From the NCBI GenBank assembly GCA_973895155.1, contig OZ316895.1:14012001-14076000 (forward strand): DNA of 64,000 nt, written 5' to 3'. The DNA comes from Marsupella aquatica (Eukaryota > Marchantiophyta). Every line of letters starts with the position of its first letter. The stretch's first letter is position 1. The notes below the pieces were generated by a model that was not told where the DNA came from, made no database searches, and saw only the letters and a program-made list of their open reading frames with translations. Shown one piece after another: positions 10,501-20,535 of the stretch. Made by a program: the position numbers and the translations under genes.

Positions 10501-13207
10501 CGAATGAATTTTATCTTTGTTGTCACGGATTATAGCTCAGTGAGGGCCCAAGGCTTATGTAGGAAAACTTCATTGCATTCTTTTGGACAGGTAGGTGCAA
10601 CAGTATTTGGTGTTACAACGCAGTATGTCCGTCATTTCTCTTCAAGGTCACATGGACGCATCACTGGCAAGTTAGGCAGGTGAGTCATTCGATGTCGGAT
10701 AATATAAATTTATCCAATCTAGGGTTGTTGGATATTTAATTGATCTTTAGTACGCCAAGACGCCCGCTAATAATAGATTGTTATTAGGATATGGCATTCG
10801 GCTCTTACCCCTCAATGCCTAATCCTCAGTGAAATTAGCAGAGGAAAAGCAGTGTCGTATGCAAGCTGATTAATCCGACGAGTCTCACGCGCATGGAAAA
10901 GATCATGGATTCTGCGACTTGTGATAGTTTTCTTAGCTTGTAGTTTTTAGTATCGTGCTGCATTTTTTCCTTCCATTCTCGTTTCAGTTCATTCTCATGT
11001 GCAAGAAATCCTTGGCTTTTGAAGTCTCGCACTAAAGGTCTCGTTTTGCTCGCCTCAGTCTCAGCCAGATGCTGCAAATATTGCTACATCGTGGACATAG
11101 CATTATAGAAAATATGGGACAAGTCCTGTTATGTATTTTTTACAATGGTTTGAGTAACCGGAAGTGTGCCAACAGATTCTGAACTTGTTTTTATTGGGAA
11201 ATTGCAACAGTACCGGCGTAGAAGTGGAGATTGGTGGAGAAAGGCGAGTTTCTGAACGTAGCTCAGCAGCCTTGTTCTGTTCCCTTGGCCTCCAGGTACC
11301 TATTGACAAGCTTATGCTTCTTGGGACACGAACGATGAAATCTATTATTCTTCCTGTGTGTCTTGGCTAATCTGTTGTATGAACTAATTGAATCGAAGTT
11401 TTATTTCAGGGAATCACATGGAAGTTTCGATTCACTCGAGGTGGCCAGAAATTTGTCATACCGGTATGATAAATGAATTCTAGGGCTTTGCAGTAGTGTT
11501 TGAGAGTGTTGGAGAGTAGTTAACAAGATTCACATTTCAAATCGTACACCCCCCTGACGATTGTGCTGATATTGTTCATTTATTTTTCAGATCATTCTAT
11601 GTTCAACATTGAATCCGTCAATTGCTCTTGGGGCGTTAATTATACCTGCATCTTTATATTCCCTTCTTAAGGTATTCCCTTTCCCTTTCCCTTTTCCATG
11701 TTTTCTGGTTATGCCGAACAGGAAATGCTCTACTCCTCTTCTCTATGCGACGCTTTTTGAAGATTTTCGTAGCGCAGACAGCCAGTTGTCGGTATATTTC
11801 CATTGACTATCTGGGTCATTGTCACAGGTGTATGTTATCAAGCCGTATTATTTGAAAAGAAGAAGGCGAAAGAGCCTTGAGCAGAGGCGATTGACAGTTA
11901 CAAAGGTGATTTCGATGTCATGCTTTTGATTACAATTCTCAAGATCTCACAGAATTCGAGAACATGATTTCTCCTGATTTTTCGCATTTGCTTGATGGTC
12001 TGTACCCTCGGACATTGTAGAGTGCGTACCTAGACATTTCAAATAAGCGGTAGCTTTTGCCGACCTATCCTAGTACCTCTTTGTACGGATATGGATTTTA
12101 TTCGCCTCCTAATCAGATCAGGCGTGATGTGGCGATCTTGATGGCATTCTTTAGTATGGGTCAATTAGTTCGACAGTGGGCTCAATGTAAGCTTTAACTG
12201 CAGGTTCTTGAAGCACGAGCAGCATCTGAGAAAGCGCAGTTGCTATTAAGTAACGTGGCTGAAAGGAAACGTCAGAAGCAAACCCAAAGGGATGGCTTGG
12301 TAATCGTGGAGGGTTTATATGGGGACATTAAGAACAAAGACAGAAATGACTCGTCAGATATGCGCTCTGTTGAGGAGCTGGATGAGGAGGATGGTGACTT
12401 GCCGCCCCCACATATTGATGTCACTGTGCCTTTACAGTTCTTAGTGGATGATTCCGGCGAGCTTCGGGTGGGTCTAATCTTGTTATTGGATTAGGGATTG
12501 TTTTGTGAGCAGGATCGCCATCTCCTTTCCTGCATGCGTAACCATTGAGTGTTTCATGACTTGTGGTATGTCATTATATGTAGTTGGGGCATAGTTACAG
12601 TTTCCTTGTGCCCTCAGAAAAGTCCCTCCCCATATAAATGCATTTAGGAGTATGATGTCGGCCATGGTTTGTGACCATGGGATATGTTCACATCGGGAGG
12701 TTTACATGAAATACTGATGAGTACCTCCGCTTGGGCTTTGTCGTTTATATGTGGAGGCATACGAATGACATGCCTTACCAGTCCAAAGTACAGATTAAGA
12801 TATTCTTCAAAGTTTTGTTGAGTGAACCATTTGGCGGGGAGTGGTATTATAACTAACCTTTTCGTGGCATTTACATTGCAGCTTCATGAAGGTGTGAAAA
12901 AGTCAGGGCTCATGGGTTTTTGTGATCCCTGCCCTGGAGAATCTAAGCAGCTCCGAGTGTTATACACTTATCAAGGTCATCGATATGAAGTGAGTACTTG
13001 CCCTTGTAGGCTTCTGATGTTATAAAATCTAGATAATTGAAATGATCACTTACGACGGGTCTCTCAGGGTCTCTCAGGGTCACTCACAACCTCATGATTT
13101 GAACACAGGTGGTGGTTGGGGACTACGAGGAACTACGGATACCTCAAGAATCGCACAGACAACATAGTGCGAACCCATCAACTGAAAATCTGAATCAAGT
13201 GGATTGA
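7559..13207 (+). CDS. DNAJC11: DNAJC11-type J-protein, 13 exons
   Basis: Exons: 7559-7714, 8724-9019, 9242-9439, 9711-9825, 10204-10323, 10591-10679, 11211-11295, 11410-11463, 11591-11671, 11828-11905, 12204-12467, 12882-12989, 13109-13207. All junctions are GT-AG and stay in phase, giving 580 residues; human DNAJC11 has 559. The J-domain is N-terminal (about residues 14-85) with the HPD triplet near 44-46. The rest matches the DUF3395 half: a beta-rich middle, a short hydrophobic segment in exon 9, a charged helix (exons 10-11), then the conserved block with GFCDPCPGE and a C-terminus ending near IPQESHR. The animal protein sits at mitochondria with the MICOS/MIB complex and affects cristae shape; the plant role is inferred. 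The ATG at 7559 precedes the J-domain closely. Confidence 0.93.
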
Positions 13208-15091
13208 CCCTCTTACCTCTTCCCTGCCGTCTGTGTATGTCACTGCGTGCCTTGCAAATTATGCGCATGAGCACCAAAGCCCCTCTCGTTACGTACAAAA
13301 GTGCAGGACTCTACCTGCCATGTCAAGCTTCGTTCTCAATTTTTTTAATGATTTGGTGCATCCTTACGGGTTTCCTATGGTCAAAATTTTCCTGAACAGG
13401 GAAAGCAGATAGAGTGATTCGTCAGTGTCGTTCACTGAATTCTTTAAATTATGAGAGGTTCCAAGAAGCATTTTAATGTGAAGCACCGAGAAGATGCAGC
13501 AGAAATGCTTTTTGTGCACAAGTGAGGATGTCCACTACTTCCTCCCTCTCCCCTATCATCGTAGTTGGGATCTTTCTTCATCCTCACTGGCTAACAAGCG
13601 ACGCTATGCTGAGGTTATCAACTAAGATTATACTGCTTTGCTCTGAATATTACCGAGGACTGTGGGCATCCACCTACAGTTTCTACCGACAGTTAGTTTG
13701 TCTAATCAAGTTATATGTATCCTGAGTGGTCATTTACTGGAAGACTTGCACTTACTGTCTTGTGTTGCAAAATGCATTGTAAGCTGCGGCATGCACAAGT
13801 TCCCCCCCCCCAAAAAAAAAAAAAAAAATTCTCAGAGAAAGAGTATTGCTTGCTCTTGGTAAAGAGAGTGGTAGAACGGACACTAGACAGAGTGATAGAG
13901 ATTAGATGCTGGTAGCGCTTGACTTTTTACCAGCGTCCTTAGAAGCGGACTAGACATCTTGCGCCCTTTGTGTATGAAGGCACCTAGTTAACTGGATGAC
14001 GCTGAGCAACAGCTACGCGGTTGGTATTCACAGGTTGCCTTGGAAGACTTCCAAGTCTCACTACAATTTTGGCCGTCTTTTCCCTGTGTTGTTTATGGGA
14101 AAGTATCCAACATCAATAGAAAGGTGATAAGTTAGTGATCATCAATCAAAGTGATGGTCAGTTGCGATATAATTATTCGTGTACCTTTGCATTGTCCTTA
14201 ATTGGACTGAGAACATTATCTGACATTGTCTGAGATTTCCTTAAATTGATGGGCACTTGAGGCTCGCAAGGCTATGGCTCTGAGATGTCTTATCCAGGAT
14301 GCTGAATGTGTTTTAAGATTCTACTTATTGCCTTCTATGAGACTTTCCATCCATATCATTTTATGTTGTTTTTCACACTCTTTGTTAATGCGGTTGTCCT
14401 CGTGGTGCGAGTTCTCCAAGCTAGCTTGTTTAGCGGATCAAGTACGCCCAATAATTGAGTGTACCAAAATTTCTGTGGTTTTTCAAGAGGGAGGTAAACG
14501 AGAGGCTCAGTGGCCTGTTTTGTAGAGTAATTTTAAATACTTTGTTGGTGATGAGCGTGGATTGTTTTTCGAGGCGGCTGTTGTGACTGCGTGCCATACA
14601 AGGTGGTCCTGCAGGACTCACGAAATCATGAGTAGATCAATAGGAGATCCGAGTCAGCTGATGCACATCTGTGAGAAATAAGTGGAATTTACTCGGAGGA
14701 CGATTTCTGTACCCCCTACTATCACTCATGGCCCGTAGTGTACGTAATCTGCCATGTCACATCCTCGTGTAGTATGGCCCGACTCTGTTAGCGCAATTGG
14801 CTCTCAGTTGCAGTCTTGGGGATCCCGGCTGATAGGAGTTTTCTTAGATGTGGTATGGATAGATTTGAAAATTCATTGGATTCGGTCGCGAGTATAGCGA
14901 GAACGAATACGGCCAGGTCTGATTTTCTTTATCAGATTGCAAGTCTCACACCGTCACACAATGAGAAACCAACTCATCCAAGCCTCGGAACAGGACACTC
15001 GCTCATGCCTCAGAAGAATTGTTGCTATTTGCATGCGTGGATGTGGGATCTAGGGGGGTACTAGACTAGTATTGCTGGTGAAAAATGCATC
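13208..15091. other. Spacer between DNAJC11 and the RsmE gene
   Basis: This contains the presumed 3' UTR of DNAJC11 and that of the convergent methyltransferase gene. A C-run followed by an A-run lies at about 13802-13827. I see no further gene. Confidence 0.5.
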
Positions 15092-16162
15092 TCACTCGGA
15101 CAGGCTACTGGTCTGAATTTCAAGCATAAGCATGACTGCAGCCAGCAGAGCCACAGTTGCTGTCTCTACTCTTAAACGAAGTGGTCCTAACCCTACAGGT
15201 ATTGCGCCCATGCTAACAAGGGAGTCGAGCTCCTCGGGAGTGAAATCTCCTTCTGGGCCAATGAAGAGTATTCCACTTTGCAGCGGACTGGGTACCCTTG
15301 ACACCATCTCATACAGAGGTGGAGCTCCTGCAGTAGCAACGAATGCAACCTCGGCTCGGGAAACCAGTGGCAGAAAAGACTGAAGCGAAGTCGGTTCTTC
15401 TATGTCCAAGCTATGGAGTCTTTGACATTGCTTTGTGGCGGCCAAGGCAATCCGTTGCCACCGATCCGGGCGCCCACCTGAAACTGAAGACGATCTTTGT
15501 GTGAGCAATGGAGTGAGGGTTCTCGCTCCCAGCTCCGTGCATTTTTCAACCAGCCATTCTCCTCGCCCACCCTTCAGCGAGCAAAATGCTGCAGCAACGT
15601 GCCAATGTGGGCCCAGTGGAGAAAGCGTGAGCAAGTTCTCCAACGTGACCACCTCGGCAGCAGTTCGACTGACGCTCGTCAACTGCCCCTTCGTAATGCC
15701 TCCTCTCCCATCGAAGAGCTCAACCCTGTCCTTCACTTTCAACCTCAGTACTCTGGTCATATGCGAGAATTCCTCCCCTTCCACTCGCGCAACCATTCCC
15801 TCGAGGGCTGGTAACCGGTCGACATGAAAACGAGGTAATCCTCCTCGCGATTTATCTGGTTGCTCTGCCACACCCGAGCACAGAACAGTGCTGTGGAGGA
15901 TTCTGCGCAGGCTCATTCCTCGCCACGGCGTAGGGTTCAAGACCACAATCCCTAAACCCAAGCTGTGAACACTCTTCTTCCCCAGAAACGAAGTGCGTTT
16001 CAAAGCGTGTGCTGAGGAGAATTTGGTGACCATTGTCGGAAACGAAGCTGAGGGTCCTGAAGAAAGCAAATGACAACTAGCCAGGCGATGCTGCCTCCCT
16101 TGCCGGATGCAGCACACCAGCGACGCACTGGCCGCCTCACGCAGAATCATCGTCCTCATCAT
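15092..16162 (-). CDS. RSME: 16S rRNA (uracil-N3)-methyltransferase, RsmE family, organellar
   Basis: One uninterrupted frame of 356 residues. The first ATG is at 16162; two more codons upstream are open only from a GTG. After an N-terminal extension of about 100 residues rich in Arg, Ser and Ala, which looks like an organelle transit peptide, comes the RsmE fold: a PUA-like part, then the SPOUT knot. The SAM-binding signature is visible as GPEGDFTPEEL followed by LGPLRLRVETA near residues 300-340. Bacterial RsmE methylates U1498 of 16S rRNA and is about 240-250 residues, so the extra length is the leader. The usual signature is GPEGGF; here the second Gly is Asp. It converges on DNAJC11. Chloroplast versus mitochondrial targeting cannot be decided by eye. 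Confidence 0.92.
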   Translation of the reverse strand: MMRTMILREAASASLVCCIRQGRQHRLASCHLLSSGPSASFPTMVTKFSSAHALKRTSFLGKKSVHSLGLGIVVLNPTPWRGMSLRRILHSTVLCSGVAEQPDKSRGGLPRFHVDRLPALEGMVARVEGEEFSHMTRVLRLKVKDRVELFDGRGGITKGQLTSVSRTAAEVVTLENLLTLSPLGPHWHVAAAFCSLKGGRGEWLVEKCTELGARTLTPLLTQRSSSVSGGRPDRWQRIALAATKQCQRLHSLDIEEPTSLQSFLPLVSRAEVAFVATAGAPPLYEMVSRVPSPLQSGILFIGPEGDFTPEELDSLVSMGAIPVGLGPLRLRVETATVALLAAVMLMLEIQTSSLSE

Positions 16163-16304
16163 CTTCACCGTCGCATCGCATCACATCACATTGCGTGAAA
16201 GAGTTTCTCGGTTCCCTTGCGGGGCAGAGGGCGAGCAAATTCGCCATCGCCACCGTCATCATTAGCAGCGCTGATCACTTCGCTCCCAGTTTCGGTCTAC
16301 ATGT

Positions 16305-16523
16305 TTTTCGCCTTGAACATCCAATTGACATCCATTTTAAGAGACAACATTTTTGCCTTCAATTTTTTTTCCTTGAAACATCCAATTGAAAATTGAAATC
16401 CATTTTAAGAGACATTTTTGCCTTCAATTTTTTGCCTTGAAACATCCAATTGAAATACATTTTAAAAGACATCCTTTTTGCCTTCAATTTTTTGCCTTGA
16501 AACATGCATCCATTCAAAGAGAC
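16305..16523 (+). repeat. Tandem array of about 60-bp units
   Basis: Three to four degenerate copies of CTTGAAACATCCAATTGAAA, then CATTTTAAGAGACA, then TTTTTGCCTTCAATTTTTT. The array starts about 140 bases upstream of the methyltransferase start codon, so it may overlap its promoter. Confidence 0.85.
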
Positions 16524-16538
16524 AACATAAAAAGGGAG

Positions 16539-16687
16539 ACAACATACAAAGGGAGACATAGGGGGACAACACCCAAAGGGAACGGGAGGGCTAAGTGCAA
16601 GAGACAATATACAAATGTGGGACAACATCCAAAGGGAGACTTAGGGGGACAACACCCAAAGGGAACTGGAGGTCTAAGTGCAAGAGA
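16539..16687 (+). repeat. 83-bp tandem duplication
   Basis: Two copies with a period of 83 bases. Each contains AAAGGGAGAC, AGGGGGACAACACCCAAAGG and CTAAGTGCAAGAGAC. Purine-rich and non-coding. Confidence 0.85.
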
Positions 16688-16710
16688 CCGGTGGAGCCAG
16701 CACCATGCAA

Positions 16711-16875
16711 GATAGAGGAGAGGCCTCAGCAATGAGACAGCTAAACGAGACGTTCCACAACTGTAGGGGGAGCAGCACACTCCGTAAGACCACCAAGATA
16801 GAGGAGAGGCCTCAGCAACAACAGCTAAACAAGCCGTTCAACAGTTGTAGGGGGAGCAGCACACTCTGTACAACC
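16711..16875 (+). repeat. 86-bp tandem duplication
   Basis: Two copies with a period of 86 bases. Each contains GATAGAGGAGAGGCCTCAGC and TGTAGGGGGAGCAGCACACT. Together with the two arrays before it, this makes a 570-bp block of successive unrelated tandem repeats. Confidence 0.85.
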
Positions 16876-16879
16876 GGCC

Positions 16880-18063
16880 AGTGATGAAGCCAGGGCGAGA
16901 GACCATCCATTTTGGTCTGCATGTTGCTGCTCACTTTAAACTGATCAGCCTCTATCTACATAAGGGCAATGACTGGGAGCAATTATTCTCGTTGTGCACC
17001 TAGAGTATGTCCCACCCTACTGGACATTGCTTACCTGGTACATTCAAAGGTAATGTGTTTATTATTCTCCTTGTCCTCTTGGATTTTGCTTACAGGGTAC
17101 ATTTAATGAGAATATGTTTATTATTCCCCTTGTCCACTTATAGCATGTTTAACCCAAACCCAACTGGATTTGCTTACAGGGTGTTTGCAAGGTACATTTA
17201 AGCTCCAGTCTCTCAACTTAGTTTTTAGTACTTGCTATCTTGTCAGTGTAGGGTCTGATGGAATGTGCTCTCATGTTCCACATTTATTGTCTAGTTTGAG
17301 CCAACAGTTGCTTACAGTTCAAACAAGGTCGCCCACTTGTTGTCCTGGGCCGGAGGCTGGGAAGCGCCCGGTTTTGCAACACTCGTCCACATGATGAATT
17401 TAGAGTCTATGCTCAGATGACTTTGAGCCCTGATATTGATTCAATTTTGGAAAAGTTCATTGTGATTGGAAAATAATTATAGTTTACATATCCCAAGGCA
17501 AGTACAGGCGTGTGGGTACAGGAAGTTCCCTAGCTCTCTAAATTAAAAGAGAATTAACACTTACTCCTTTGTAGACAGTGGAGTTGGGAGCTGACTGCTT
17601 GGGGAGCCATATAAATTTTCCACATTCCACTAAGTCCTCTCCTCTGCATGCAAGTCAGCTCCACTGCTAGGAGGCAGAATAAGTATAATTGAAGAATTGT
17701 AGAAATTTTACAGTATAAACTGAAACAACGTTTAGTCTTGGTAAGGATAGCAGTGGAGAAAATCTGGTCAGAATTGGGTTGTATATCACCAAATATACAT
17801 ACTGCTTGGAGGCATTAATAATGCTAGAAGAAATGTAGAAATTTTACAGTAATAGATAGATTGGAACATATTGAAACAACCTTTCCTCCTTGTAAAGATA
17901 GCAGTGGAGACACTCGGGTCAGAATATTTTCACCCAAAAAGAAGAAATTCCTTGAAGGAAAAAATAGGGAATCGTTGAAGTTTTACAATTCTTACAGTAG
18001 GAGATAGACTGAAATAGAAAAAGAAACTTAAAACAGCCATATCAAAGGTCTTATCTGTCCTCC
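16880..18063. other. Intergenic, nothing recognised
   Basis: AT-rich spacer. Short motifs recur (for example AGAAATTTTACAGTA near 17,700 and 17,835, and AAAGATAGCAGTGGAGA), which suggests an old local duplication. No gene is supported. Confidence 0.5.
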
Positions 18064-18067
18064 AAAA
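18064..18067 (-). terminator. Pol III T-stretch after tRNA-Ser
   Basis: TTTT on the minus strand, 14 bases past the tRNA 3' end, in the position expected for a Pol III terminator. Confidence 0.6.
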
Positions 18068-18081
18068 GCCACCATGCGGGA

Positions 18082-18163
18082 CGACGCCTGAGAGATTCGA
18101 ACTCTCGCGGGCAGAGCCCATGTACTTAGCAGGCACACGCCTTAACCACTCGGCCAAAGCGTC
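18082..18163 (-). tRNA. tRNA-Ser(GCU)
   Basis: On the minus strand the sequence folds as a class II tRNA. The seven-base acceptor stem is GACGCTT with AGGCGTC (one G-T pair), the discriminator is G, and the D-arm region contains GGCCGAGTGGTTAAGGC. The anticodon loop CTGCTAA gives anticodon GCT for AGC/AGU serine codons. A long variable arm GGGCTCTGCCC is typical of serine tRNAs. The T-arm is GAGAG-TTCGAAT-CTCTC. The A and B boxes are both intact, no intron is present and CCA is not encoded, as expected for a nuclear gene. It lies alone, with no tRNA neighbours. Confidence 0.96.
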
Positions 18164-18774
18164 CCGTGGTGCTCAGTATTGGAACATTTATATATTTGTA
18201 TAATAATTTCTCCTGGGTCATCTCACTTACCGTTGATTATTCTTGGACTTAAGTACGATTGCATCATTGCATGTCAGCTATCAGTGAGTTACCGTAAGAC
18301 GCTTGAGGTCCTGCTGTCGGCTTTGACTGACCTTACACAGCCTGGTACTGGTACACCGTACCCGAAGAGCCTGCCGTCAGAGAGTTATCCGGAATCCACG
18401 GCCGAGATGATGCCTTCACCAAAATGACCAGATCCTGTCCGTAGCATCACTCTGCACCCACACCGCACTGTACTGTAATAACACTCCGTTCCCAGTAATG
18501 TCGCAGACTTTCAAAAGGAACGGTCATTGCTGCAAACTGTACTTGACGTGTAAAAGTAATCTTTAGATGAAAGTAAACACTACTTCACTTATAGCGATGT
18601 AAAGCCCTGATGCAAAATGTAGAGTAGGGTGTCTAAAACGTCTCAGTTATGACTTCTGTCACAAAGGTTTTATCCGAAATAAAGAGACGGACGCTCTAGT
18701 GTATTGGTGCAGTAGCTCTTTCGACCTTCAGTGCTACCTTCAGTGTTTGTATTTTTTAAGCTCTTTCTTAGATC

Positions 18775-18893
18775 TTACACCTATCACAACAGTCTAAACC
18801 CATTTGTAATTCATAGTAGGAAAGGGAGTGAGTTACACCTATCACAACAGTCTAAACCCATTTGTAAATCATTGTAGGAAGGGCACTGAGCTA
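18775..18893 (+). repeat. 58-bp tandem duplication
   Basis: Two copies with a period of 58 bases. Each contains TTACACCTATCACAACAGTC and TAAACCCATTTGTAA. Confidence 0.85.
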
Positions 18894-18914
18894 CATTGGA
18901 CGTCACAATTTACT

Positions 18915-19024
18915 GTTAGATTGAACACTGGAGAGGCATGAAATGTTTTGAAATGGATCCTTTTGAATGGTTAGATTGAACCCTGGAGAGGCATGAAATG
19001 TTTTGAAATGGATCCTTTTGAATG
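18915..19024 (+). repeat. 55-bp tandem duplication
   Basis: Two copies at 18915 and 18970 differing by one base (GAACACTGG versus GAACCCTGG), so the duplication is recent. No coding content. Confidence 0.9.
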
Positions 19025-19085
19025 GTCTCAGGAGCAAACACAATAAACGCTGACCATTCCTGAATTAAGTGTGTGGTCAGATCGG

Positions 19086-19311
19086 AACATTAGGAATTAC
19101 TGGTAAGTTCCTTGACATGTCAGAATCCATTGTACAGTGGAGAATCCAAATGTCCAGCCTTTTCCCAAGAGAGGTTATCCAATCAAAGTATATGGTGAAA
19201 TCGATGCATAGAAATTACATGCAAGTTCATTCACATGTCATAACCAATTTTGCTGAGCAGAATCCAAATGTCCAGCCTTTTCCCAAGGGTGGTTATCCAA
19301 TCAAAGCATAG
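19086..19311 (+). repeat. About 118-bp diverged duplication
   Basis: GAATCCAAATGTCCAGCC at 19142 recurs at 19260, followed in both copies by TTTTCCCAAG and GGTTATCCAATCAAAG. The flanks are more diverged. This is the third duplication within 550 bases. Confidence 0.8.
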
Positions 19312-20535
19312 AAACTACTAGTAGGCTCATACGTATCTCAGAATCCACTGTTTTGCAGAATTTCGATCTTAGAACGAGAAGCCGGTCGGCAGTTTCCCGT
19401 GTCCTTTTCTTACCTTCTAATGATCGCAGGTGTAAACTTAGGGGTCTAAAAAAGGAATTATAGTAATAATCATGAGTAACTTTCCAACACTTCATTATAC
19501 TGTTATTCTTTAGAAATTATTAAAAAACTATCTCCACGTAGATTGGCTGGAAGTTGTCCCTTATGATTCCATTAGCACAGTCCTTCGTATGCACTCGGGC
19601 TTTCCAGTTCAGTTATATCTCCAGCTCTCCACTTCTCATGAACCTGCAATTACTGGCGGGAGAGATTGAACAATTAGTTTCAAAGAAACGACCGTGGAAC
19701 GTACCTTAACTTTCGTAGCAGTATTAAGAGGTGTGGATTGAGAGATCATTTATCAAAGTTAGCGCACACTTGCTTCCATGTCAGAACTACGAAAAGGTTT
19801 TTATTCAAACTGCAAACTGCAAACTCGGATACAATCTTCGTGATCCTCGCTAACTGTAACTCTTTCAGACTGCATGCATCGAAAGATCTGTTCCTACCTA
19901 GAAAGCTCCAGTGCTAGTTTTTGGAGGAATTCGTTTCAAGGCTCATGCAGAGCAAAGGTTGCCTTCAATTCAATCAAATGTCAATGTTGCAATCGATTTG
20001 CAGCATTCTACAAATTCGTTCCAATTCAGTCACCTTCAATGACAGAGCCGGTAAGAAGGAATGAGGGCACGGTTTCATACTACACGAACAGCAGTTGGCA
20101 GTAAGCTGCTGAAGATGAGAAACCTTAAAAGTGGAAGTGTCAATCACAACTGGAAACCTTCTATTGAGGCATCCAAAACTAATATGAGAAGTCGAAGATA
20201 TTTACATGGCAATAGGCAACCGTTGGGGTGGCAAAAATTATCGACAGATCGACTCAAGTTAAATTTTTAGATGAGTTTGAGTACACTTTCCTGTGTCAGA
20301 GTTCGTTAATAGAGGTCTGCTACAGTCCTGTTTCGCTCAATTCTCGACTGGGAGCTACAGTCGATGCTGAAGTATTGACATCACATATGATGTGGTAACG
20401 TATCCCAAGGATGAGAAGAATTCCGCTCTACTGCAAGAGACTATGTTACAAAGGCTTGTACAATGTGAGAAAAAATCGAAGACTATACTGGAACTCGGCG
20501 GGCGATTTCCGAATGAAATAATTCCTATCACCTAC
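19312..20535. other. Intergenic, nothing recognised
   Basis: No gene supported. The right part is the presumed 3' flank of NSE4. Short frames are present, but none resembles a family I know. Confidence 0.5.

Noticed and set aside
14766-14840. tRNA-like motif TTAGCGCAATTGG followed by GGGATCCCGGC
   Set aside because: The motifs resemble A and B boxes, but no acceptor or anticodon stem forms around them, so I do not call a tRNA or SINE.
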